Origin: Peptostreptococcus sp.
GTDB taxonomy: Bacteria; Bacillota; Clostridia; Peptostreptococcales; Peptostreptococcaceae
Direction: 5' to 3'
Length of the DNA stretch: 13,371 nucleotides
Assembly: GCA_020025095.1 (NCBI GenBank)
Contig: JAHHSS010000039.1
Location: forward strand, 1-13,371
The position numbers were made by a program, and so were the translations under genes. Shown piece by piece: positions 6,600 to 13,321 of this stretch. The number at the start of each line of letters is the position of its first letter. Within the stretch, counting starts at the first letter, position 1. The notes below the pieces were generated by a model. That model worked only from the letters and a program-made list of their open reading frames with translations. It was not told the origin of the DNA and ran no database searches.

Positions 6600-7862
6600 A
6601 TGAGTTGTAAATTTGATATAGTAGTTATAGGAGGCGGCCCAGCAGGAATAATGGCCGCCTTAACAGCGAAGAAAGAAAATAATAATATGAAAGTCTGTAT
6701 TGTTGAAGCTAATGAAATGATAGGAAAAAAGCTTAGAATTACTGGCGGAGGAAGGTGCAATTTTACAAATAATAAGGATATATCTTCATTTTTCGATGCA
6801 GTTGTAAATAATAAAAAATTTCTTTATTCTTCGTTGTATACATTTTCTAATGAGGATATAAAAAAATACATTAATTCATTAGGAATAGATTACATAGTTG
6901 AAGCTGATAATGAAGATAAAGTATATCTTAAGAGTGGAAATTCAATGGACTTGATTAAAGCTTTTGAGAAAGAAATACGGAATAATAATATTGAAATTTT
7001 ATTGAACAGTAAAGTAATAGATTTAGATTTAAATCAAAAGATTAAAAAAGTATATTTAAAAAATAAAATTTTAGAGAGTGAAAAAATAATAATAGCGACA
7101 GGTGGAAAAAGCTATCCGCAAACTGGCTCTGACGGAAGTGTTATAGAGCTGCTTAAAAAGAAAGGTTATAAAATAGTAGAGCCGGTATCAGCGCTTTCTC
7201 CAATTAAAGTTAAAGAAAAGTGGTTAAGAGAAATGCCAGGAATTTCTTTGAGCAATGTGGAGCTTAATATATATAATTATGACAAAAAGAAAAAAATTTC
7301 TTTTATCAGTGGAGATATAGTTTTTACTCATAGCGGTATAGGTGGTCCAGCTGCACTAAAAGCATCTTCATATATTAATAGGAAAATTGGGGAAATATAT
7401 ATAAAGGCTGACTTTATCCCAACAATGAATAAAGACGAACTATATTCTATTGCCAAATCAAATTCTAAAAAAACTGTTTTTAATAATTTGAAGGGGATTT
7501 TTCCAAATAATTTTTTAAAAATAGTTCTTGAAAAGGCAGGAACTCTGGGAGATGGCAAATTTAATTTTATTAATGATAAAAGTTCTAATATGTCCAAAAA
7601 TGATTTTGAAATTATAGTTGAACTTTTAAAAAATTGTAAGCTAACACCGAGTTCTTTATGTGAAATTAGTAAAGCTACAATTACTTCAGGTGGAATAAGC
7701 GTTGTTGAAATTGATTCAAGTACTATGGAATCAAAAAAACATAGAGGGGTTTATTTTGCAGGGGAGTTAATAGATGTAGATGCTTTAACCGGTGGTTATA
7801 ATTTGCAAATAGCATTTTCAACAGGATATTTAGCGGGTCTAAATGTTAGTGAATTTTTCTAG
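6600..7862 (+). CDS. NAD(P)/FAD-dependent oxidoreductase, HI0933/YhiN (BaiN-like) family
   Basis: This is a flavoprotein of the HI0933/YhiN family whose cellular role is generally unknown. Start ATG 6600 is chosen over an in-frame GTG at 6576 because AAGGGG (6588-6593) lies 6 bases upstream; the GTG also lies inside the previous gene. The 420 aa protein has the dinucleotide-binding motif GGGPAG (11-16). It also carries the family signature GKKLRITGGGRCNFTN (42-57), ATGGKSYPQTGSDG (167-180), HSGIGGPAAL (244-253) and the FAD-closing segment DALTGGYNLQIAFSTG (394-409). All motifs appear intact and the length is typical. One family member, BaiN from bile-acid-dehydroxylating Clostridium, has been linked to bile acid reduction, but family membership alone does not support that here. 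The gene follows the phosphatase closely and precedes cmk after about 100 bases. Confidence 0.87.
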   Translation: MSCKFDIVVIGGGPAGIMAALTAKKENNNMKVCIVEANEMIGKKLRITGGGRCNFTNNKDISSFFDAVVNNKKFLYSSLYTFSNEDIKKYINSLGIDYIVEADNEDKVYLKSGNSMDLIKAFEKEIRNNNIEILLNSKVIDLDLNQKIKKVYLKNKILESEKIIIATGGKSYPQTGSDGSVIELLKKKGYKIVEPVSALSPIKVKEKWLREMPGISLSNVELNIYNYDKKKKISFISGDIVFTHSGIGGPAALKASSYINRKIGEIYIKADFIPTMNKDELYSIAKSNSKKTVFNNLKGIFPNNFLKIVLEKAGTLGDGKFNFINDKSSNMSKNDFEIIVELLKNCKLTPSSLCEISKATITSGGISVVEIDSSTMESKKHRGVYFAGELIDVDALTGGYNLQIAFSTGYLAGLNVSEFF

Positions 7863-7886
7863 TTGTTAAATTATAGTTTAAATTAA
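7863..7886 (+). repeat. A/T-rich direct repeat, copy 1 (before cmk)
   Basis: A 24-base sequence beginning TTGTTAAATTATAG starts on the base right after the stop of the flavoprotein gene. It matches 9243-9265 except for one extra A. Its core TTAAATTATAGTTTAA (7867-7882) is a near-palindrome. Function unknown; a shared regulatory site is possible. Confidence 0.55.
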
Positions 7887-7907
7887 GCCTAATTATAGAA
7901 AATAAAG

Positions 7908-7925
7908 ATACAATATATATTGTAT
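7908..7925 (+). other. Perfect 18-base palindrome upstream of cmk
   Basis: ATACAATATATATTGTAT reads identically on both strands and lies 39 bases before the cmk start. There is no following T run, so it is a poor terminator. It has the form of a dimeric-repressor operator and superficially resembles an NrdR box, but only one copy is present, whereas NrdR sites usually come in pairs. Confidence 0.45.
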
Positions 7926-7964
7926 TAAATCTAAAAATTAACTTTTACGAAAAAGGAGTAATAA

Positions 7965-8618
7965 ATGAACAATCTTGTAATAGCTATTGATGGTCCTGCA
8001 GGAGCAGGTAAAAGTACCATTTCTAAAAAAATATCAAAAAAACTAGGGATAAATTATATTGACACAGGTGCTATGTATAGAGCAATTACATATAAATGTC
8101 TTAAAGAAAAAATTGATATTCTTGATGAAAAAAAAGTAATAGAAATATGCGAAAAATCGGAGGTAGATTTTATAGATAATAAAATCTATCTTGATGGGAA
8201 ATCAATAAATGATGAAATAAGAATGCAAATAGTGAGTGCAAATGTATCTAATGTTGCTAAAATCGCTAGAGTAAGAGAAATAATGGTAAAAAAACAAAGA
8301 GAAATAGGTCAGAAGAACGATGTCATTTTAGATGGTAGAGACGTAGGCACTTGTATATTCCCAAATACAAAATATAAATTTTATTTAAATGCTTCTCCTG
8401 AAGAAAGGGGTAAGAGAAGGTACCTTGAACTAAAAGAAAAAGGAGAAAATGTTGTATTGGAAGACATAATTAAAGAGATTAAAAAAAGAGACTATATAGA
8501 CTCAACAAGAAAAGTTGCGCCACTGACAAAGGCTGAGGATGCTATAGAAGTAGATTCTACCAATATGTCAGTTGATGAAGTAGTAAACTACATAGTAAAA
8601 AAAGTAAGAGAAAGCTAG
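7965..8618 (+). CDS. cmk: Cytidylate kinase (CMP/dCMP kinase)
   Basis: Cytidylate kinase transfers phosphate from ATP to CMP or dCMP, feeding CTP for RNA and phospholipid synthesis. The 217 aa protein starts with the P-loop GPAGAGKS (10-17). The CMP-binding segment IDTGAMYRA follows at 32-40, then LDGRDVGT at 122-129 and the lid region RDYIDSTRKVAPLTKA at 175-190. These are all diagnostic for bacterial Cmk and the length is normal. The ribosome site AAAGGAG (7952-7958) is 6 bases before ATG. The stop is 14 bases before plsC, so the two genes are probably one operon. This arrangement, often followed by ispH, is common in Clostridia. The 100 bases upstream hold a direct repeat and a perfect palindrome but no convincing promoter hexamers. 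Confidence 0.95.
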   Translation: MNNLVIAIDGPAGAGKSTISKKISKKLGINYIDTGAMYRAITYKCLKEKIDILDEKKVIEICEKSEVDFIDNKIYLDGKSINDEIRMQIVSANVSNVAKIARVREIMVKKQREIGQKNDVILDGRDVGTCIFPNTKYKFYLNASPEERGKRRYLELKEKGENVVLEDIIKEIKKRDYIDSTRKVAPLTKAEDAIEVDSTNMSVDEVVNYIVKKVRES

Positions 8619-8632
8619 ATTAAGGTGATTAA

Positions 8633-9238
8633 ATGAGATTTTATAATTTTATATGTACTTTGTTAAGATTTCTATCGAAAATACTTTACAGAGTAGAGAT
8701 TACAGGGCAAGAAAATATACCCAATGAGGGGAAAGTTATAATTGTTGCAAATCATAAAAGTTTTTTAGATCCGATATTTATGTTGGTTGCAGTAAAGCAA
8801 AGAAGAATAATACCAGTTGCAAAAAAGGAACTTTTTGATATCCCGCTATTAAAAGGGATTTTAAAAAAATTAGAAGTAATACCTATTGATAGAGCAAATC
8901 CAGGTTTAAACACAATCCGAGAAATTTTAAATCAGATAAAAGAGGGAAGGATATTAGGAATTTTTCCTGAGGGAACTAGAAGCTCTATGGATAAATTTTT
9001 ACCAGCAAAACCTGGAGTTGGTTTATTTGCAGCAAAAACAAAGTCAATAATCATACCTATGAGTATAATAACAAAGTATAGAGTATTTTCTAAGGTAAGG
9101 ATAGTTATAGGAGAACCTATCAATATGGCTGAATACTATGAAAAAAAGATAAAGAAAGAAGAATATGCTGAAATGGCACAGCTTATGATGAATGTAGTAG
9201 AAGATAATTACGAAAGCAATAAAAAAGGAATATTATAA
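8633..9238 (+). CDS. plsC: 1-acyl-sn-glycerol-3-phosphate acyltransferase
   Basis: PlsC acylates lysophosphatidic acid to phosphatidic acid at the cytoplasmic face of the membrane, the second acylation of phospholipid synthesis. The 201 aa protein has the catalytic HX4D motif as NHKSFLDP (H41 and D46). The substrate-binding block FPEGTRS (111-117) follows, then PAKPGVG (124-130) and an IIPMSI strand (140-145). It begins with a short amphipathic or hydrophobic N-terminus (residues about 4-18) that may associate with the membrane, and no full transmembrane helix is clear. AAGGTGA (8622-8628) supports the start. The preceding cmk makes CDP for CTP, which is used in the CDP-diacylglycerol step after PlsC, so the pairing is metabolically sensible. 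The gene is followed by a 155-base gap. Other lysophospholipid acyltransferases of the PlsC superfamily remain possible. Confidence 0.9.
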   Translation: MRFYNFICTLLRFLSKILYRVEITGQENIPNEGKVIIVANHKSFLDPIFMLVAVKQRRIIPVAKKELFDIPLLKGILKKLEVIPIDRANPGLNTIREILNQIKEGRILGIFPEGTRSSMDKFLPAKPGVGLFAAKTKSIIIPMSIITKYRVFSKVRIVIGEPINMAEYYEKKIKKEEYAEMAQLMMNVVEDNYESNKKGIL

Positions 9239-9242
9239 TTAC

Positions 9243-9265
9243 TTGTTAATTATAGTTTAAATTAA
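9243..9265 (+). repeat. A/T-rich direct repeat, copy 2 (after plsC)
   Basis: This 23-base sequence (TTGTTAATTATAG followed by TTTAAATTAA) matches 7863-7886 except for one missing A. It begins 4 bases after the plsC stop, in the ispH leader, so the pair brackets cmk-plsC. The remaining gap to ispH holds only A/T-rich sequence and the hairpin at 9355. Confidence 0.55.
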
Positions 9266-9354
9266 ACTTAAAAATAAATTAATTAGTACATAAAAAGTAG
9301 AGACAGCTTCAAAAATCTCAATTTGGGTAATAATAAAATAGAGATTGATTTAAT

Positions 9355-9379
9355 ATTTTTAAAGTGTTGCTTTAAAAAT
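9355..9379 (+). promoter_or_regulatory. Hairpin directly upstream of the ispH ribosome site
   Basis: ATTTTTAAAG (9355-9364) and CTTTAAAAAT (9370-9379) form a perfect 10-pair stem with the loop TGTTG. The ispH ribosome site AAAGGAA begins at 9382, three bases later, so the hairpin could affect translation initiation. No T tract follows, so it is not an intrinsic terminator. The stem is almost all A-U and may be weak. Confidence 0.4.
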
Positions 9380-9393
9380 GGAAAGGAAATATT

Positions 9394-10248
9394 ATGAAAA
9401 AAGTATTGATAGCAGAAAGTGCAGGTTTCTGTTTTGGTGTCAAAAGGGCTATGAATATGGCTCAAAAAGAACTTGAAGAGAAGAAAAGTATTTCAGTATA
9501 CGCTTTAGGACCATTAATTCACAATAAGCAAGCTGTTGAGAAATATGAAAATATGGGATTAATCACTATAGATAAGATTGATGAGGTTAATCAAAACTTG
9601 GATTCAGAAATGATAATTAGATCTCATGGTGTCTCTAAAGCTATATATGATGAAGCAGAAAGTAAAGGGATAAAAGTAGTTGATACGACATGTCCATTTG
9701 TTAGAAAAATTCATTATATAGTTAGCAAGGGAGAAGAAGAAAATAAAGAGATAATTCTTTTAGGAGATAAAAATCATCCTGAAATTATTGGAATAAATGG
9801 TTGGTGCAAGAATAAAGCTATAATTTTCAAAGAATTAAATGAGGTTAAAAGTTATAATTTTGATAGAAATAAAGAGTATTTAGTTGTCTCGCAAACAACT
9901 ATGAACGAAAAAAACTTTGAAGCAATAATAGAATACTTAGAATCACTAGGTCTAAAACTTAGTGTTAAAAATACTATATGTTCTGCAACAAGTATAAGGC
10001 AGCAGGAAGCTAGAGAGTTATCACAAAAGGTTGAAGTGATGGTCGTTATTGGTGGGAAACATAGTTCAAATACTCAAAAATTAGTTAAAATATGCAGTGA
10101 AATAGTAGATACTATATCTATAGAAACAAAAGATGATATGCAAGACTTCGATTTCAGTAAATATAGTGTAATTGGAGTAACTGCCGGTGCATCTACTCCA
10201 GATTGGATAATAGAGGAGTCAGTAGAATTTTTAAAAGAGTATAAATGA
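9394..10248 (+). CDS. ispH: 4-hydroxy-3-methylbut-2-enyl diphosphate reductase
   Basis: IspH is the last enzyme of the methylerythritol phosphate pathway. It reduces HMBPP to IPP and DMAPP with an oxygen-sensitive iron-sulfur cluster. The 284 aa protein has the three conserved cluster cysteines C13 (AGFCFGVKRA), C100 (TTCPFVRKIH) and C196 (NTICSAT). It also has substrate-contacting histidines H43 (GPLIHN), H78 (RSHGV) and H128 (KNHPE), with E130 in the catalytic HPE. SSNT at 224-227 and GAST at 265-268 complete the site. In many Clostridia IspH is fused to a C-terminal S1 ribosomal-protein domain. Here it stops at the normal single-domain length, and no S1 repeat follows before ftsH. The start is supported by AAAGGAA (9382-9388). 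No terminator separates it from ftsH 29 bases downstream, so they may be co-transcribed. Confidence 0.95.
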   Translation: MKKVLIAESAGFCFGVKRAMNMAQKELEEKKSISVYALGPLIHNKQAVEKYENMGLITIDKIDEVNQNLDSEMIIRSHGVSKAIYDEAESKGIKVVDTTCPFVRKIHYIVSKGEEENKEIILLGDKNHPEIIGINGWCKNKAIIFKELNEVKSYNFDRNKEYLVVSQTTMNEKNFEAIIEYLESLGLKLSVKNTICSATSIRQQEARELSQKVEVMVVIGGKHSSNTQKLVKICSEIVDTISIETKDDMQDFDFSKYSVIGVTAGASTPDWIIEESVEFLKEYK

Positions 10249-10277
10249 AGAAATTAATTTATGAGGAGGTGGTTTAA

Positions 10278-12212
10278 TTGAATCAAAATAGTAATGGAAA
10301 TAAAGGTGGCAATGGTAGTAATAATAATGGTCAAAATCCGAATTCTAATTTCTTTTGGTTTTATGGAATACTATTAATAGCTATAATGTTACTTAATGGA
10401 ACATTTATTCCTAATATGGAGAAAAAAAGAGCTACGGAGGTAGAATATAGTACTTTCATAGAAATGTTGGAGAAAAAAGAAGTTTCGAATGTAATTATTG
10501 ATGACAAAAAGATTATTTTTACTGGAAAGGGTAAAGAAGACAAGAAAAATTTTGTAACAGGTGTTATGAATAATCCTGATTTAGTAAAAGAGCTTGAAAA
10601 ATCAGGTGCAAATTACAAACAAGAAATTCCGACTGAAAACTCTCCGATAATGTATTTTATATTAACATGGGTATTCCCATTCTTCTTATTCTACATGATA
10701 GGAAAGTTTCTTATGAGAAATATGAGCAAAAAAATGGGTGGACCTGGAGGTATGATGTCTTTTGGAAAGAGCAATGCAAAGCTTTATGTTCAATCAACTG
10801 GAGTAAACTTTGATGATGTTGCTGGTCAGGATGAAGCAAAAGAAGCTTTGAGTGAAATAGTAGACTACCTTCATAACCCTGAAAAATATAAATCAATAGG
10901 AGCTAAAATGCCTAAGGGAGCGTTACTTGTTGGACCGCCAGGAACAGGGAAGACACTTTTAGCCAAGGCGGTTGCTGGCGAGGCTTCAGTTCCATTTTTC
11001 TCAATTTCGGGTTCAGAATTTGTAGAAATGTTTGTAGGAATGGGAGCTTCAAGAGTAAGGGATCTTTTCAAACAAGCAAAGGAAAAAGCACCAAGTATTG
11101 TTTTTATAGATGAAATTGATGCTATTGGTAAAAAGAGAGATTCTAATTTTGGTGGCAATGATGAAAGAGAGCAAACTCTTAATCAGTTGCTAAGTGAAAT
11201 GGATGGTTTTGAAAATGAAATAGGAGTTGTAATACTTGCAGCTACAAACAGACCTGAATCCTTAGATAAGGCGCTTTTAAGACCAGGTAGATTTGATAGA
11301 AGAGTACCAGTTGAATTACCTGATGTTAATGGCAGAGAATCCATATTAAAAGTACATGCAAAAGATGTAAAGACAGATACAAATATAGACTATAATCAAG
11401 TTGCAAGGGCTACATCAGGAGCATCTGGTGCTGAGCTTGCTAATATCGTTAACGAGGCAGCTTTGAGAGCTGTAAGGATGAAAAGACATCTTGTGACTCA
11501 AGAGGATCTTGAAGAATCTGTTGAAACGGTTATTGCAGGTTATCAGAGAAAGGGTGCGGTAATTAGCGAAGAAGAAAAGAAAGTAATAGCTTATCATGAA
11601 GTAGGACATGCTTTAGTTGCAGCAGTTGGTAAACATTCTGCGCCAGTTCATAAAATTACAATAATACCAAGAACATCTGGTGCACTTGGATACACAATGC
11701 AAGTAGATGAAGTTGAAAAAGTTCTTATGTCTAAAAATGAAGCACTTGATAAGATTACAACTTATACAGGTGGTAGAGCTGCCGAAGAAGTAATATTTAA
11801 TATAAAAACTTCTGGAGCATCTAATGATATAGAAATGGCGACAAAGATTGCAAGAGCTATGGTAACAAGGTTTGGTATGGATGATGATTTTGGGATGGTT
11901 GCTCTCGAAACAGTAAACAATGCATATCTTGGTGGAGATTCTTCTTTAGCTTGTTCTCCTGAAACATCTACGATAATAGATAAAGCTGTAGTTAAAATTA
12001 TAGGAGATTGTCACAGCAGAGCAATTGATATATTAAATGAAAATATAGATAAACTTCACGAAATAGCTAAGTATTTATTGAAAAATGAGACAATAACAGG
12101 AGAGGAGTTTATGGATATATTGGAGAATAAATATGAAATAACATCAAGACCTCTATCTGAAGTAGAAATAACAGAAGAAAAATCAGGTGGTAAAGAAGAT
12201 GAAACTGTTTAA
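10278..12212 (+). CDS. ftsH: ATP-dependent zinc metalloprotease FtsH
   Basis: FtsH is a hexameric membrane AAA+ protease that degrades misfolded membrane proteins and short-lived regulators. The 644 aa protein has two membrane segments (about 25-46 and 123-146) flanking a small extracellular domain. The ATPase domain has Walker A GPPGTGKT (219-226), Walker B IVFIDEID (274-281) and arginine fingers in RPGRFDRR (335-342). The protease site is HEVGH (440-444), with D517 in GASNDIEMAT as the third zinc ligand. The start is TTG with a very strong ribosome site AGGAGGTGG (10264-10272) 5 bases upstream, and no better start exists. The first 24 residues are unusually rich in Asn (11) and Gly, an extension ahead of the first membrane helix. 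The Glu/Lys-rich C-terminus is normal. The end overlaps the next gene by 14 bases. Confidence 0.95.
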   Translation: MNQNSNGNKGGNGSNNNGQNPNSNFFWFYGILLIAIMLLNGTFIPNMEKKRATEVEYSTFIEMLEKKEVSNVIIDDKKIIFTGKGKEDKKNFVTGVMNNPDLVKELEKSGANYKQEIPTENSPIMYFILTWVFPFFLFYMIGKFLMRNMSKKMGGPGGMMSFGKSNAKLYVQSTGVNFDDVAGQDEAKEALSEIVDYLHNPEKYKSIGAKMPKGALLVGPPGTGKTLLAKAVAGEASVPFFSISGSEFVEMFVGMGASRVRDLFKQAKEKAPSIVFIDEIDAIGKKRDSNFGGNDEREQTLNQLLSEMDGFENEIGVVILAATNRPESLDKALLRPGRFDRRVPVELPDVNGRESILKVHAKDVKTDTNIDYNQVARATSGASGAELANIVNEAALRAVRMKRHLVTQEDLEESVETVIAGYQRKGAVISEEEKKVIAYHEVGHALVAAVGKHSAPVHKITIIPRTSGALGYTMQVDEVEKVLMSKNEALDKITTYTGGRAAEEVIFNIKTSGASNDIEMATKIARAMVTRFGMDDDFGMVALETVNNAYLGGDSSLACSPETSTIIDKAVVKIIGDCHSRAIDILNENIDKLHEIAKYLLKNETITGEEFMDILENKYEITSRPLSEVEITEEKSGGKEDETV

Positions 12213-12696
12213 TAAAAAAATAAAGGAAGAAAAAAAAATTAGTAATAAGATAAAAATGAACGAAAAGGATTTTGTAGGTAAAAACTATGAATACTATGAA
12301 CCATACTTTAAGGAGTTTGAAAATGGAGGAAAAAAGTCAAGTTTTAATATATCTGCTTTACTTGTAGCACCATATTGGTATATATATAGAAAAATGACCT
12401 TTACAGGAGCCTTTATAGTTGGTATTCAAGTTATTCTAGCAACATTAGCATATTTTTTAAAAAGTCCTTTATGGATAGGTATATATATAGCTTCCTTTTT
12501 ACTATATGTTAGAGCTGCTTTTTATGGTAATTTTGATTACTATAAAAGAATACAAAACTTAATAAAGGATTCTAATAATATTGATGATAAATTTAAAGAA
12601 AGATTTCTTAAAGATAAGTCTAGCGTAGATGTATATATGACTATTTGTTGGATAGTTGGATCTATAATTATATACATATTTGCGCTATTTATATAA
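12199..12696 (+). CDS. DUF2628-like membrane protein, unknown function
   Basis: This is a small membrane protein of 165 aa. ATG 12199 is chosen over an in-frame GTG at 12187 because AGGTGG (12185-12190) lies 8 bases upstream of it; that site is inside the end of ftsH. The basic N-terminus (about 1-28, nearly half Lys) is followed by YYEPYFKEFE. Then comes the conserved-looking segment FNISALLVAPYWYIYRKM (49-66), which resembles the DUF2628 signature of a Phe-Asn start and a Pro-x-Trp-x3-Tyr-Arg-Lys-Met core. Membrane helices are predicted at about 68-86, 90-109 and 143-165, with a charged loop between the last two. No catalytic motif or cysteine cluster is seen. It overlaps ftsH by 14 bases and lies 10 bases from tdk, so it is translationally coupled to the protease. 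Whether it is a substrate, partner or simply a neighbour is not known. Confidence 0.8.
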   Translation: MKLFNKKIKEEKKISNKIKMNEKDFVGKNYEYYEPYFKEFENGGKKSSFNISALLVAPYWYIYRKMTFTGAFIVGIQVILATLAYFLKSPLWIGIYIASFLLYVRAAFYGNFDYYKRIQNLIKDSNNIDDKFKERFLKDKSSVDVYMTICWIVGSIIIYIFALFI

Positions 12697-12706
12697 GGAG
12701 AGATGG

Positions 12707-13273
12707 ATGGCAAAATTATATTTTTACTATGGAGTTATGGGGAGTTCTAAAACTGCAAATGCCCTTATGGTGCACTACAATTATCATGAAAGAGGGAAGA
12801 GGGCCTTGTTAGTGAAACCAGACATAGATTTGAGAGATGGTAAACACTTACTTAAATCAAGAATCGGTCTTGAGCATGAATGTGAATTGATGTCTGAATT
12901 TATAAATTACAGCAGTGAGGAAATAAAAAAATACGACTGCATTATAGTAGATGAAATACAATTTGCAACCAAGGAAGAAGTAGATTTTTTATCAGATATA
13001 GTTGATAAACTATCTATACCGGTTATGTGTTACGGCTTAAGAGCAGATTTTAAAAATCAACTATTTGAAGGCTCTGAAAGATTGATAACAATTGCAGATG
13101 AGATAAAAGAGGTTAAGACAGTTTGTTGGTGTGGCTCGAAAGCAACTTGCAATGCTAGATACAATGAAAATGGAATTGTAAGAGAAGGGGAGCAGATAGA
13201 ACTAGGTGCTAACGATAAATATATAGCCTTGTGTAGAAAACATTATAAAGAAGGAAACTTTGGAGATAAATAG
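12707..13273 (+). CDS. tdk: Thymidine kinase, type II, variant P-loop
   Basis: This is a cytosolic thymidine kinase that phosphorylates thymidine to dTMP for nucleoside salvage. Start ATG 12707 has AAGGAG (12695-12700) 6 bases upstream; an upstream in-frame start at 12680 is inside the previous gene. The 188 aa protein begins LYFYYGVMGSSKTANALM, with the P-loop GVMGSSKT at 9-16, where Ser14 replaces the usual Gly before the Lys. VDEIQF at 81-86 carries the expected catalytic Glu83. MCYGLRADF at 107-115 matches the conserved YGLRxDF segment. The zinc site appears as C140 and C142 (VCWCGSKA) with C176 and H179 (CRKH), a Cys-x-Cys rather than the commoner Cys-x2-Cys. Length is typical. It is the last gene of the ftsH-DUF2628-tdk run and is followed by a terminator. 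A related P-loop protein of different substrate is possible but less likely. Confidence 0.88.
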   Translation: MAKLYFYYGVMGSSKTANALMVHYNYHERGKRALLVKPDIDLRDGKHLLKSRIGLEHECELMSEFINYSSEEIKKYDCIIVDEIQFATKEEVDFLSDIVDKLSIPVMCYGLRADFKNQLFEGSERLITIADEIKEVKTVCWCGSKATCNARYNENGIVREGEQIELGANDKYIALCRKHYKEGNFGDK

Positions 13274-13286
13274 ATTTAAACAGAAG

Positions 13287-13315
13287 AGAAGTGGAAAATT
13301 TTCCACTTCTTTTTA
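13287..13315 (+). terminator. Terminator of the ftsH-tdk unit
   Basis: A perfect 24-base palindrome, AGAAGTGGAAAA (13287-13298) with its complement at 13299-13310, is followed by a T run. The G-C pairs in GTGG/CCAC make it strong. It begins 13 bases after the tdk stop. Confidence 0.9.
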
Positions 13316-13321
13316 TTTATA

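Noticed and set aside
7863..7882. Rex operator reading of the TTGTTAAATTATAG repeat
   Set aside because: Rex sites need TTGTTAA with a TTAACAA partner after a short spacer. The second half here is AGTTTAA, so the symmetry required is missing.
712..11609. Assorted minus-strand open frames of 60-112 codons
   Set aside because: All lie opposite clear genes, lack suitable start signals and yield unnatural compositions. They are shadows of + strand coding.
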